Source: Flavobacteriales bacterium
GTDB taxonomy: Bacteria > Bacteroidota > Bacteroidia > Flavobacteriales_F > PHOS-HE28
DNA: 64,000 bases
Assembly (NCBI GenBank): GCA_016713875.1
Contig: JADJOI010000003.1
Coordinates: forward strand, 124,001 to 188,000
Direction of reading: 5' to 3'
Shown: one piece after another, positions 40,727-49,052 of the stretch
Layout of the letters: each line of letters begins with the position of its first letter
Position numbering within the stretch: the stretch's first letter is position 1
Program-made: the position numbers and the translations under genes
Notes under the pieces: generated by a model
Databases searched by the model: none
What the model was told of the DNA's origin: nothing
The model's input: the letters and a program-made list of their open reading frames with translations, nothing else

Positions 40727-43075
40727 ATGAGAACGAGGGTTTTACTTGCACATGCCTTGTGCGGTGTGTGCCTGCTTACGGCGCAGCGCGCCGGTGCGCA
40801 GGCAACGGTGCTTGGGAATTTGGGCGGGCCTGGCAACTATTCTGGCTGGAACGGCGCGAGCACCCTTCCCTTGGAGGTCCGCCACAACGGCAACCAGCCG
40901 ATCCAATGGTGGACGGACAGCATCCAGCGGATGCAGTTGTATCACACCCGAACGGGCACCTTGCAGCTGCTCGGCGGTGGTTCGATCAACGTGCAGCAGG
41001 ATGGCTACCTCGGCTTGAGCGGCACCCCTGGGTTTTTCGCCACGAACGGATACGGGCCTTTCTCGCGATTGCACCTGGCCGACCTGGACCCCAATAGCGA
41101 GGGCCAGAACCACTACAACCAGCCATGGGGATACCGCAGCTGGATGAAGAACGGCGTCACCCTGACCGGCAACCACGATCACGCGTACATCGGCCAACGC
41201 TACTACGGGCACGACAGCACGGACCTAGTGATCCACTGGAGCGATAACGCCGAAAAGAGCCCCTTCGGTCCTGATCGGTTGCGCTTCATCTTCACCACGG
41301 ACAACACGGGGGCGACCCAGGGTTCGCGCAGCCAGGAGGGCCTGGAGTTCATGCGCATGTATCCGGTGAACCAGAACCAGGGCTTCGTGGGCATCGGGGA
41401 TTTCGCGCGGCCGGGGATATCGCCCGATCCGGAGCCCAGCGAGCGGTTGGACATCCTGGATCAGACGATCCGCATCCGGCGGTTGGTCCCGGATTACGAG
41501 GACGACCAGTTGGACCGCCTGGTGGTGACGGACGCCAACGGCCGGTTGCATTGGAGGGATGTGAGCAGCCTGCCTGCACCGCCGGACAATTGCGAATGGA
41601 CCATGGGCGTCAACCCGAACCCCAATCACGTATGGACCGCCGTGGGTCCTGCGGATCCGGATTGCCCGGATGGCGAGGATAACGTCGGGATCGGCACGAA
41701 CAGCTTGGTCGGAGGCACGAAGCTGAACGTCATCGAGAACACGCCCCATGCCAGCTTGTCCAACAGGGGCATATTCGTGCGCACCGAGATCCCTGCGGGT
41801 TCCAGCGGAGCGGGCGCCACGTGCGTGGGGGCTCGCGCAGAGGCGGCGAACGCTGCGACGAACGTGGGCCTGCTGGGTGCCGCCATCTCCTCCAACACGC
41901 TGTCGGCGGGCATCAACTATGGGATCGAGGGAACGGCGACCGCTTCGGGCACGGTGACGAACAACCATGGCGGGCACTTCACGGCCGCAACGGCCAGTGG
42001 TGTGGCGGTCACCGCGAACCGTGGGGTGTTCTCCCGAGCGACCAATAACGCCGCAAGCGCACTGAACTGGGGCGGTCAGTTCGAGGCCTATAGCGCGGGC
42101 ACCTCCGCGTCGAACCGAGGGGTTGAGTCCTATGTGCAAGGCGACGGCACCGCACAAACGAATTTCGGCCTGCGGAGCTACCTCTGGTGCCCGGGTGGGA
42201 GTTCGGCCAACTTCGGCGTCTGGAGCCGGGTGGATGCGCCGAGTTCAAGCAACAACATCGCTGTGTACGGCGCTGTGCCCGACACCTTGGCCAACAATTG
42301 GGCCGGCTTCTTCCAAGGGCGCGTGCAGGTGACCGGCAGCATGTGGAACAACGGGACCTACATCTTCTCCGACGCGGACATCAAGACCAACGTGGAGGAC
42401 ATCGAAGGACCGACAGCGGCCGATCTGCTGGGTCAACTGATGCCTCGTTCGTACAACTACCAAAGCGCGCAGTACCCGCAGTTGTATCTGCCCGGCGGAG
42501 AGCAGTACGGTTTTCTTGCACAGGAGGTGGCGCAGGTGATCCCGGCGGTGGTGAGTAGCACCACCGTACCCGAAGAGGTGGATAGCCTCGGCCAGGTGAT
42601 CCATCCGGAGATGGACGTGGAAGGCATCAACTACACGGCGATGATCCCGTTGCTCGTGGCGGGGTTCAAAGAGCAACAAGCCACCATCAGCAGCTTGCAG
42701 GACCAACTGGCCGCCGTGCAACAAGACCTCGCTTCGTGCTGCGCCGCCCATGGCGAACCGGATCAACGCAGCATGAACCCAGGAGCAGGAGGTGCAGGCG
42801 CGGCCGAAGTCCTGCGCACCGACCTCTTCATTTTGCCCAACCCGGTGGCGGACCTCACGCAGCTGCGCTACACGGTGGCCGTGCCGGGCCGCGCGCGCCT
42901 GGAGGTCAGCGATGCCCATGGCAAGCGGCTGGAGGTGCTGGAGGAGGCCGTGCGTGAGGTGGGGACGTACACCCGCGATTGGACCACGACCGACCTGGCG
43001 CCGGGCACCTACCACTGTACCCTCTACCTCAACGACAGCTTCGTGGTGAAGAAGGCCGTGAAGGTGGCGCGGTAA
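40727..43075 (+). CDS. T9SS-exported fibre-like protein with S74 intramolecular chaperone domain
   Basis: 782 residues. Signal peptide ends near RAGAQA (about residue 25). The body is a repetitive beta region with many Asn/Gly/Ala turns. Around residues 540-640 lies the S74 chaperone signature: FSDADIKTNVE, then PRSYNY and GEQYGFLAQEVAQ. This domain, from phage tail spikes, folds trimeric fibres and cuts itself off at a Ser-Lys dyad, both residues present in SDADIK. A helix with heptads follows (KEQQATISSLQDQLAAVQQDL). The C terminus is a type A sorting domain (LPNPVADLTQLRY, APGTYHCTLYLN). It is probably a surface fibre. Confidence 0.82.
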   Translation: MRTRVLLAHALCGVCLLTAQRAGAQATVLGNLGGPGNYSGWNGASTLPLEVRHNGNQPIQWWTDSIQRMQLYHTRTGTLQLLGGGSINVQQDGYLGLSGTPGFFATNGYGPFSRLHLADLDPNSEGQNHYNQPWGYRSWMKNGVTLTGNHDHAYIGQRYYGHDSTDLVIHWSDNAEKSPFGPDRLRFIFTTDNTGATQGSRSQEGLEFMRMYPVNQNQGFVGIGDFARPGISPDPEPSERLDILDQTIRIRRLVPDYEDDQLDRLVVTDANGRLHWRDVSSLPAPPDNCEWTMGVNPNPNHVWTAVGPADPDCPDGEDNVGIGTNSLVGGTKLNVIENTPHASLSNRGIFVRTEIPAGSSGAGATCVGARAEAANAATNVGLLGAAISSNTLSAGINYGIEGTATASGTVTNNHGGHFTAATASGVAVTANRGVFSRATNNAASALNWGGQFEAYSAGTSASNRGVESYVQGDGTAQTNFGLRSYLWCPGGSSANFGVWSRVDAPSSSNNIAVYGAVPDTLANNWAGFFQGRVQVTGSMWNNGTYIFSDADIKTNVEDIEGPTAADLLGQLMPRSYNYQSAQYPQLYLPGGEQYGFLAQEVAQVIPAVVSSTTVPEEVDSLGQVIHPEMDVEGINYTAMIPLLVAGFKEQQATISSLQDQLAAVQQDLASCCAAHGEPDQRSMNPGAGGAGAAEVLRTDLFILPNPVADLTQLRYTVAVPGRARLEVSDAHGKRLEVLEEAVREVGTYTRDWTTTDLAPGTYHCTLYLNDSFVVKKAVKVAR

Positions 43076-43093
43076 CCTTTTGCTGAACCTTGG

Positions 43094-43129
43094 CCGAGGG
43101 CCGCTTCGCGTTCGCGGGGCGGCCCTTGG
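43094..43129. terminator. bidirectional terminator between convergent genes
   Basis: An 11-bp stem (43094-43104 with 43119-43129, one G-U) lies between the convergent stops at 43075 and 43163. It is GC-rich with a 14-nt loop; there is no long T tract in either direction. Confidence 0.55.
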
Positions 43130-43162
43130 TGCATGGGCCCATGGCCGCATGCCCTTCCCGCC

Positions 43163-43912
43163 TCAATTCCCCTTGCCCCGCCGCTGGCGGCGCTCGGCGC
43201 GCCGTTGGGGATCCTCGTGGAAGAAGTAGCGCAGGTCCACCGTGAGGTAGCTGCCGCTGAGGCCGGTGAGGAGGGCGCGGCCCACGCTGTTGGCATCGAA
43301 GTAGGTGAGCTCGGCCACGGCCATGTCGTCGAAGGCGCGGTGGTAGGTGGCACCGAAATAGAAGTAGCCCGAGCGTTCGGTGCGGTACTCGAACCCGATG
43401 TTGCCCACCGCGCCCACCTGCAGCCAGTTCCTTCGGAAGAGGTAGGCCCGCGCATCGTCGGTGTTGTTGATGGCGTCGCTCGGGTACATGTCCAGGCTCG
43501 CGCCCAGGGCGGTGTTCATCCAGGTGCGTTCGCCGAGGCGGATGTAGACCAGCAGCAGCACGGGCACCTCGTAGCCCACGTAGCGGATGCGTCCGCTGCC
43601 GGCGATGTCCACCGTGTCGTTCAGCAGTTCCCAGCGGTAGTTGCGGCGGATCTGGTGGATGCCGGTCTCCAGCGACAGCATGCGCGTGAACCCGTGCCGC
43701 ACCTGCATGCCGAAGCCGAACCCGCCGGTGAGCTCCACGCTCCCGCTCAAGGCACCATCCTGCACCTCCACGCGCGGGTCGAAGAAGGACAGGGGCACCA
43801 CCGGCTTCACCTGCATGCCGAACGTGGTGACGCCTTGCTGGGCTTCAGCGCGCAGCTGGAGGAACAGGAACAGGAACAGAAGAAGGCGCAAGCGCAGGAG
43901 CCACGCTGTCAT
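43163..43912 (-). CDS. outer-membrane beta-barrel protein
   Basis: 249 residues from the ATG at 43912. Signal peptide MTAWLLRLRLLLFLFLFLQLRAEA. The mature part alternates hydrophobic and aromatic residues in about eight strands (GFGFGMQVRHGF, RIRYVGYEVPVLLLVYI, GNIGFEYRTERSGYFYFG), ending in LTVDLRYFF, the usual barrel C-terminal strand, plus a basic tail. It fits the porin-family/OmpA-like small barrels of Bacteroidota. It follows the M23 peptidase gene on the same strand with a 35-base gap and may be co-transcribed with it. Confidence 0.8.
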   Translation of the reverse strand: MTAWLLRLRLLLFLFLFLQLRAEAQQGVTTFGMQVKPVVPLSFFDPRVEVQDGALSGSVELTGGFGFGMQVRHGFTRMLSLETGIHQIRRNYRWELLNDTVDIAGSGRIRYVGYEVPVLLLVYIRLGERTWMNTALGASLDMYPSDAINNTDDARAYLFRRNWLQVGAVGNIGFEYRTERSGYFYFGATYHRAFDDMAVAELTYFDANSVGRALLTGLSGSYLTVDLRYFFHEDPQRRAERRQRRGKGN

Positions 43913-43947
43913 CCGTGCCGTCGGCGCGCCAGCTTGGTGCAGGCGCT

Positions 43948-45078
43948 TCAGCGTCCCGAACGCTCGTCCACCAGGAGCTGTTGTCCCACGCGGAGGATCG
44001 AGCGCCGGGTGATTCCGTTCAGGTCGCACAGGGCTTGGATCGACGTGCCGTATTGCTCGGCGATGGCGTAAAGATGGTCACCTTTCGCCACCGTGTGGAA
44101 GTGCGTGCCCTTTGGATAGGCGGCGTAGGCGTGGCGCGTGCGCTTGATCACCAGCGTGTCGGCCTGCAGGGTGCCGGTGGACAGATCGATGATGCGCGCC
44201 GGGTCCAACGGCATGCCGCGGAAACGCACCTCGAAGTGCAGGTGGCTGCCCGAGGAGCGACCGGAGCTTCCACCGAGGCCGATCAGCTCGCCCGCATCCA
44301 CCACATCACCGGCCTTCACCTTGAAGCGGTGCAGGTGCGCGTAATACGTTTCCAGGCCGTTGTAATGGCGCACCACCACCACGCGGCCGTAGCCGTTCTG
44401 CACACCGGCATGGCGCACCACGCCCGGGAAGGCCGTGCGCACGCTGTCCCACACGTCCAGGTCCAGGTCGATGCCGTTGTGCGGGCGGCCGTCGCGCCAG
44501 CCGAACCGCGAGGTGAGCGGACCGTTCACCGGCAGCGTGAAGCCGCACTGTGCTTCGCTGTCGATCAGTTGTAGCAGCAGCACGCTGTCGTGCACGGCGG
44601 AGGCGGGCGTGCAGGCATGCACGGCCAGCGTGTTCCAGTCGGCGTACAGGCCAGTGATGTCGTGCGTGGGGTCGTCCAGCCAGGCCAGCAGGCCACTGCG
44701 GTCCACCTCACCCTGGGTGGGCATCTGGGCGCTGTACAGGTTGATCTCGTTGATCAGTGCGTAGGGCACGGTGTCCAGTTCGAAGAGGGAGTCGATGAGC
44801 TGGATGATGCCGCCCTCATCGAGCCCGCGGATCCGTTTGTAGAGCGCCAGGTCGCGCAGCAGATCGGCCGGAGGGTCCGTGAGCGCGCACAGGGAATCGA
44901 GCATCGCATCGAGCCGGTCGTCGGTGAGCGCTTCGCCTTCGGAGAGGGTGCGATCGCCGTACATCACCAGGGCGGTGAGGGTGTCCGTGCGCAGGGTGTC
45001 GCTGCCGGGCGGAACAGCGGCGAACGCCCGCCCGGTGAGGCCGGCCAACAGAAGGGACACGTGCAGGAGCGCGCGCAT
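43948..45078 (-). CDS. M23 family peptidase with C-terminal LysM domain
   Basis: 376 residues from the ATG at 45078. Signal peptide ending TGRAFA. A helical N-terminal half precedes the M23 domain with zinc ligands His200 and Asp204 (HNGIDLD), then His279-x-His281 (SHLHFEV). A LysM peptidoglycan-binding domain closes the protein (THFHTVAKGDHLYAIAEQYG, LNGITRRSILRVGQQLLV). It probably cleaves peptide cross-links in peptidoglycan. LysM at the C terminus with the protease upstream is one of two common orders in this group. A TATCTTCG box lies 28 bases before the start. Confidence 0.92.
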   Translation of the reverse strand: MRALLHVSLLLAGLTGRAFAAVPPGSDTLRTDTLTALVMYGDRTLSEGEALTDDRLDAMLDSLCALTDPPADLLRDLALYKRIRGLDEGGIIQLIDSLFELDTVPYALINEINLYSAQMPTQGEVDRSGLLAWLDDPTHDITGLYADWNTLAVHACTPASAVHDSVLLLQLIDSEAQCGFTLPVNGPLTSRFGWRDGRPHNGIDLDLDVWDSVRTAFPGVVRHAGVQNGYGRVVVVRHYNGLETYYAHLHRFKVKAGDVVDAGELIGLGGSSGRSSGSHLHFEVRFRGMPLDPARIIDLSTGTLQADTLVIKRTRHAYAAYPKGTHFHTVAKGDHLYAIAEQYGTSIQALCDLNGITRRSILRVGQQLLVDERSGR

Positions 45079-45106
45079 GCGGGCGTGTGTACGCGTGAGG
45101 GGGTGG

Positions 45107-45114
45107 CGAAGATA
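45107..45114 (-). promoter_or_regulatory. -7-like element
   Basis: TATCTTCG on the minus strand, 28 bases before the ATG at 45078. Confidence 0.45.
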
Positions 45115-45208
45115 CCCGGAGGGGTGCCCTGTTCCCGGTCCATCGACCAGCGCGACCATCCGATCGCTGGATCGCTGAAAAGATCGGACAAAGGAGTGCG
45201 AGGCGGTC

Positions 45209-45796
45209 CTACACCTCCTGCCAGGACATCACATCGGGCAAGGGCTTGCGATATCCCTTGGGCCAGTCCGCCGCCGGGTAGCCGATGTAGAACAGACCCA
45301 TGCAGCGGTCGCCGTCGGCCAGGCCCAGGAAGCGGCGCATGCCATCGCCGGTGACCACCGCACCGGTTCCCCAGAAGCCGCCCAGCCCGTAGGCGGTGCA
45401 GGTGAGGTGCATGTTCTGTACGGCGCAGGCCAGGGCCAGCTGCTCCTCCAGCTCGCTGATCTTGCCGCGCGGGTCGCGGGCCAGGCCCAACGCCACCACC
45501 ACGCTGGCCTGCAGCGGCCGTTGGACGGCGTTCTCGTGCTTGCGCGGCATGAACTTCTCCGGCGGGGTGATCCGGGTGTACTCCTCGCCCATGAAGGCGG
45601 ACAGCCGTTGGCGCGCATCAGCGGCGAACACGATGAACCGCCACGGTTGGGTCATGCCGTGGTTCGGCGCCCAGGTGCCGTTGGACAGGATGAGCTCCAC
45701 CATGTCACGCTGCACCACGCGGTCGCTCATGTCCTTGGGGTGGATGGTGCGGCGGTCGCGGATCACCGCGGTGAGGTCACTGACGCTGTGGCGCAT
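45209..45796 (-). CDS. nitroreductase family protein
   Basis: 195 residues from the ATG at 45796. Family blocks are IRDRRTIHPKD near the N terminus (FMN phosphate contact), NGTWAPNHGMTQPWRFIV, an ALACAVQNMHLTC helix and GLGGFWGTG. These fit the YdjA-like group of FMN-dependent NAD(P)H oxidoreductases. Substrate is not predictable. The TACTTTCG box at 45826-45833 lies 29 bases upstream, back to back with the box for the divergent gene at 45878. Confidence 0.9.
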   Translation of the reverse strand: MRHSVSDLTAVIRDRRTIHPKDMSDRVVQRDMVELILSNGTWAPNHGMTQPWRFIVFAADARQRLSAFMGEEYTRITPPEKFMPRKHENAVQRPLQASVVVALGLARDPRGKISELEEQLALACAVQNMHLTCTAYGLGGFWGTGAVVTGDGMRRFLGLADGDRCMGLFYIGYPAADWPKGYRKPLPDVMSWQEV

Positions 45797-45825
45797 GGGT
45801 GTGGGCGGACGGTCCCGCGGGGCAG

Positions 45826-45833
45826 CGAAAGTA
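45826..45833 (-). promoter_or_regulatory. -7-like element for the nitroreductase gene
   Basis: TACTTTCG on the minus strand, 29 bases before the ATG at 45796. Only 14 bases from the divergent element at 45848. Confidence 0.45.
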
Positions 45834-45847
45834 CCGGTCACCGCATC

Positions 45848-45855
45848 TACCTTGC
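45848..45855 (+). promoter_or_regulatory. -7-like element
   Basis: TACCTTGC, 22 bases before the ATG at 45878. Confidence 0.45.
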
Positions 45856-45877
45856 GCCACCCTATCCCGGCATCCCC

Positions 45878-46882
45878 ATGCAGCGCACCCTCACCCTCTC
45901 CCTCCTGGCCTTCATCGCCGCTCCGCTCCTGGCACAACCCACGATCGAGGCCTCCGAGAACCAACCCGGGATCGGCGACGCCATCACGGTGAACACCGGT
46001 GCGTACACCAGCGCCGGCGCTGCGGGCAACAACCAGACCTACGACTTCAGCACGCTCACCAGCGCGGGCACCCGCACCTGGACCTACATCGATCCGGCGG
46101 TCTACCCGGACGCCGGCACGCTGTTCCCGACGGCCAACATCGCCATGACGGACGGTGCCACGGACACCACGTTCTTCGCCATGAGCGGCTCGGCCCTGAC
46201 GGTGGTGGGTGAGGATGCCGCGTTGCTGGGATTCGGCTATACAGCGCCGATCGCCCAAGGCCCGGACCACATCCGCTGGCCGGCCAGCCTCGGCACCAAT
46301 TGGTCGGGTCCCATCTCGGCCACGTTCGACATCGATGGGGTGGGCACCTTCACCCGATCGGGCAGCTACACGGCCGTGGTGGATGGCGCCGGCACACTGG
46401 TGCTGCCGGGCGGCACGAGCATGGAGGTGATCCGCGTGCGGTTCACTTCCAACGAGGTGAACGCCGGTACTTTGGTGACGGTCACGCGCAAGAAGGAGAT
46501 CTACAGCTACCACACGCGCTTCAAGGCGCATCCGGTGGTGCGGATCATCGCCGACTCCCTCAGCTCGAACATCGGGCCCTCGCTCAACACCCTGGTCACC
46601 GAATGGCTCGATGTCACCGAGGTGGGCATCGGAGAAGCGGATGCGCTGAACATCGATCTGGCCCCGAACCCGGCGAAGGAGCTTGTGGTGCTCACCACGG
46701 AACGCCCGGTGGTGGCGGTGGAGCTGCGCGATGCGGCCGGTCGCCTGGTGCCGACGAGCGCGGCCCGCATCCAGGGCACACGCGTCGAGCTCGGGCTTGC
46801 GGGCCTGCGACCGGGCTTCTACCTGGTGCAGGTCACCGCTGCCGATGGTGGCCGGGCCACGCGCCGCCTGGTGGTGGAGTGA
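45878..46882 (+). CDS. T9SS cargo protein, paralogue 1 of 3
   Basis: 334 residues. Signal peptide MQRTLTLSLLAFIAAPLLAQ. The first mature block (GDAITVNTGAYTSAGAAG, NQTYDFSTL) and a later GAGTLVLPGGTSMEVIRVR are shared in pattern with the genes at 46926 and 49049. The middle is all-beta and unrecognised. The end is a type A sorting domain (LAPNPAKELVVL, LRPGFYLVQVTAADGG). The protein should be exposed on the surface. It precedes paralogue 2 by 43 bases, each with its own -7-like box. Confidence 0.78.
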   Translation: MQRTLTLSLLAFIAAPLLAQPTIEASENQPGIGDAITVNTGAYTSAGAAGNNQTYDFSTLTSAGTRTWTYIDPAVYPDAGTLFPTANIAMTDGATDTTFFAMSGSALTVVGEDAALLGFGYTAPIAQGPDHIRWPASLGTNWSGPISATFDIDGVGTFTRSGSYTAVVDGAGTLVLPGGTSMEVIRVRFTSNEVNAGTLVTVTRKKEIYSYHTRFKAHPVVRIIADSLSSNIGPSLNTLVTEWLDVTEVGIGEADALNIDLAPNPAKELVVLTTERPVVAVELRDAAGRLVPTSAARIQGTRVELGLAGLRPGFYLVQVTAADGGRATRRLVVE

Positions 46883-46901
46883 GCCGGCACGCGCGCCGGA
46901 T

Positions 46902-46909
46902 TACCTTCG
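46902..46909 (+). promoter_or_regulatory. -7-like element
   Basis: TACCTTCG, 16 bases before the ATG at 46926. Confidence 0.5.
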
Positions 46910-46925
46910 GGCAAACCGAAGCCGC

Positions 46926-47924
46926 ATGAACCGGACATTCCTCCTCGTGCCGATCTGCACCTATGTTTCCGCAGCCCTGGCGCAGCCCAACCTGACCCTG
47001 GCCACCCAGCAGCCTGCGGCGGGCCAGGTCTTTGAGAACCTGAGCAGTGCCGCACTGCCACCGGGCAACAGCGGTCCGAACCAGACCTACGACTTCACTT
47101 CCGCCGCAACGAGCTCCGGCCCGGGCTTCACCTATGTGGTGCCCAATACCGCCCCCGGTGCATCCTTTTTCCCCGCAGCCACCGCCTGCTCGGATAACGA
47201 TGGCCTGGCCTACATCTTCGAGCAATACACGAACCAAGGGGCTTTTCTGCTCGGGACGGAAGTTGCCGGTCTTGGACGGACGGTCTACGGTGACCCGCTC
47301 CAGCAGCTGAAGTTCCCGCTCACCTTCAACACGAGCTGGACGGACAACTACAGCGCCAGCGTGGACATCTCGGGGCTCACGGGCACCATCACGGGGGATC
47401 AGAGCGCGGTGGCCGATGGCTACGGGACCCTGCAACTCCCCTGGGGCAACGTGCCGGATGTGCTTCGTGTGCGCGTGACGCGGAACGAGACGGTGGTCTT
47501 CGCGGGCAACACCACGGTCGCGGAGTTCGAGTTCCACTACTACCTGAAGTCCGGGATCGCGGTGCCCGTGGCGCAACGCGTGACCCAGACCACCACCGGC
47601 ACCGGTGGCACCCAGGTGAACGAGTCCCTGAACTACCTCACCGAGGCGTCCATGGTCGTGGGCCTGGAGGAGACCGATGCCGCCCTTCCTGTGCGCATCG
47701 CACCGGTGCCCGCGTCAGAGCGGCTTACCGTGGCCCTGTCCGATGCGGCGATCGCCACCGTGGAGGTGAGCGACATGGCCGGTCGTGCCGTGTCCGTTCC
47801 TGCTCCGCTGGCCGGAGCGCGGGAGGCGGTGCTCGATGTCAGTACATGGGCCCGTGGGCCCTACGTGCTGCGCATCCTGGCCACCGATGGCCGCGTGGCC
47901 GTGCGCACCATCGCGGTGCATTGA
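46926..47924 (+). CDS. T9SS cargo protein, paralogue 2 of 3
   Basis: 332 residues. Signal peptide MNRTFLLVPICTYVSAALAQ. Domain pattern as in the previous gene: PPGNSGPNQTYDFT near the start and GYGTLQLPWGNVPDVLRVR in the middle. Sorting domain at the end (IAPVPASERLTV, WARGPYVLRILATDG). No enzymatic motif. It is followed by the VWA gene after 39 bases, on the same strand. Confidence 0.78.
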   Translation: MNRTFLLVPICTYVSAALAQPNLTLATQQPAAGQVFENLSSAALPPGNSGPNQTYDFTSAATSSGPGFTYVVPNTAPGASFFPAATACSDNDGLAYIFEQYTNQGAFLLGTEVAGLGRTVYGDPLQQLKFPLTFNTSWTDNYSASVDISGLTGTITGDQSAVADGYGTLQLPWGNVPDVLRVRVTRNETVVFAGNTTVAEFEFHYYLKSGIAVPVAQRVTQTTTGTGGTQVNESLNYLTEASMVVGLEETDAALPVRIAPVPASERLTVALSDAAIATVEVSDMAGRAVSVPAPLAGAREAVLDVSTWARGPYVLRILATDGRVAVRTIAVH

Positions 47925-47963
47925 GCCGAACCGATACCGCTTCATGGACGTTCCGTTTCTTCG

Positions 47964-49052
47964 ATGCCCGGCCACCGCTTCTCGAAGTACATCCCGCCGC
48001 AGGACGAGCGTTCGCCCTTCGAGAAGCTGCTTCCGCTCTTCCTGGAGCTGCTCACGCACACGAGCGGCGAGGTGGAAGAGGCCTTGGATTGGATGGACCA
48101 GCTCGACAAGGAACACGGCTTCTACACAGCTGAGTATGGGCGCAAGGAGTTCGAGGACGACCTGCGCAAGCACGGCATGATCGGCAGGCCCACCAAGGGC
48201 GGCAAGGCCCCGCTCACCAGCAAGGCCGAGAAGCTCATCCGTGAGCGCGCGTTGGACCAGGTGTTCGGCAAGCTGAAGAAGGTGGACCGCGGCAACCACG
48301 CGCTCCGCCGCACAGGGCAGGGCGACGAGCCCACGAGCGAGCGGCGCAGCTATCGTTTCGGCGACCGCCTCGAGCAGGTGGCCATGAGCGACAGCATCCG
48401 CAACGCCCAGCAGCGGGGGCTGGATGACCTGCACCTGAGTGAGGACGACCTGGAGGTGATCGAGACCGAGCACCAGAGCGCCTGCGCCACCGTGCTCATG
48501 ATCGACATCAGCCACAGCATGATCCTGTACGGAGAGGATCGCATCACACCGGCCAAAAAGGTGGCCATGGCGCTCGCCGAGCTCATCAAGCGGCGCTACC
48601 CCAAGGACACGCTGGACATCGTGGTGTTCGGCAACGACGCGTGGCAGGTGAGCCTGAAGGACCTGCCCTACCTGCAGGTGGGGCCCTTCCACACCAACAC
48701 CGTGGCCGGGCTGGAGCTCGCGATGGACATCCTGCGCCGCCGCAAGGTCCGCAACCGCCGCATCGTGATGATCACCGACGGCAAGCCAAGCTGCATCAAG
48801 AAGGACGGCGAGTACTACATGAACAGCTTCGGGTTGGACGAGTTCATCGTGGCCCGCACGTTGGATGCGGCGGTCCGCGCGCGCAAGGCCGGCATCCCCA
48901 TCACCACGTTCATGATCGCGCGCGACAGCTACCTGCAACGCTTCATCGAGCGCTTCACCGAGGCCAACCAGGGCCGTGCGTTCTACACCGGCCTGCAAGG
49001 CCTTGCGGACATGGTGTTCCGCGATCACACCACCAACCGAAAGGCGTCATGA
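47964..49052 (+). CDS. VWA-domain protein
   Basis: 362 residues, no signal peptide, so cytoplasmic. The first 170 residues are helical and charged. The von Willebrand A domain shows the metal-ion-dependent adhesion site D-I-S-H-S (Asp181, Ser183, Ser185), then a conserved Thr in the TNTVAGLEL region and MITDGKPS. Such proteins pair with MoxR or Mg-chelatase-type AAA+ ATPases as substrate adaptors. The matching ATPase is encoded at 50029. Between them sits a secreted T9SS cargo gene; all borders are ATGA overlaps (49049-49052 here). The operon as a whole probably assembles or matures a complex. Confidence 0.9.
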   Translation: MPGHRFSKYIPPQDERSPFEKLLPLFLELLTHTSGEVEEALDWMDQLDKEHGFYTAEYGRKEFEDDLRKHGMIGRPTKGGKAPLTSKAEKLIRERALDQVFGKLKKVDRGNHALRRTGQGDEPTSERRSYRFGDRLEQVAMSDSIRNAQQRGLDDLHLSEDDLEVIETEHQSACATVLMIDISHSMILYGEDRITPAKKVAMALAELIKRRYPKDTLDIVVFGNDAWQVSLKDLPYLQVGPFHTNTVAGLELAMDILRRRKVRNRRIVMITDGKPSCIKKDGEYYMNSFGLDEFIVARTLDAAVRARKAGIPITTFMIARDSYLQRFIERFTEANQGRAFYTGLQGLADMVFRDHTTNRKAS

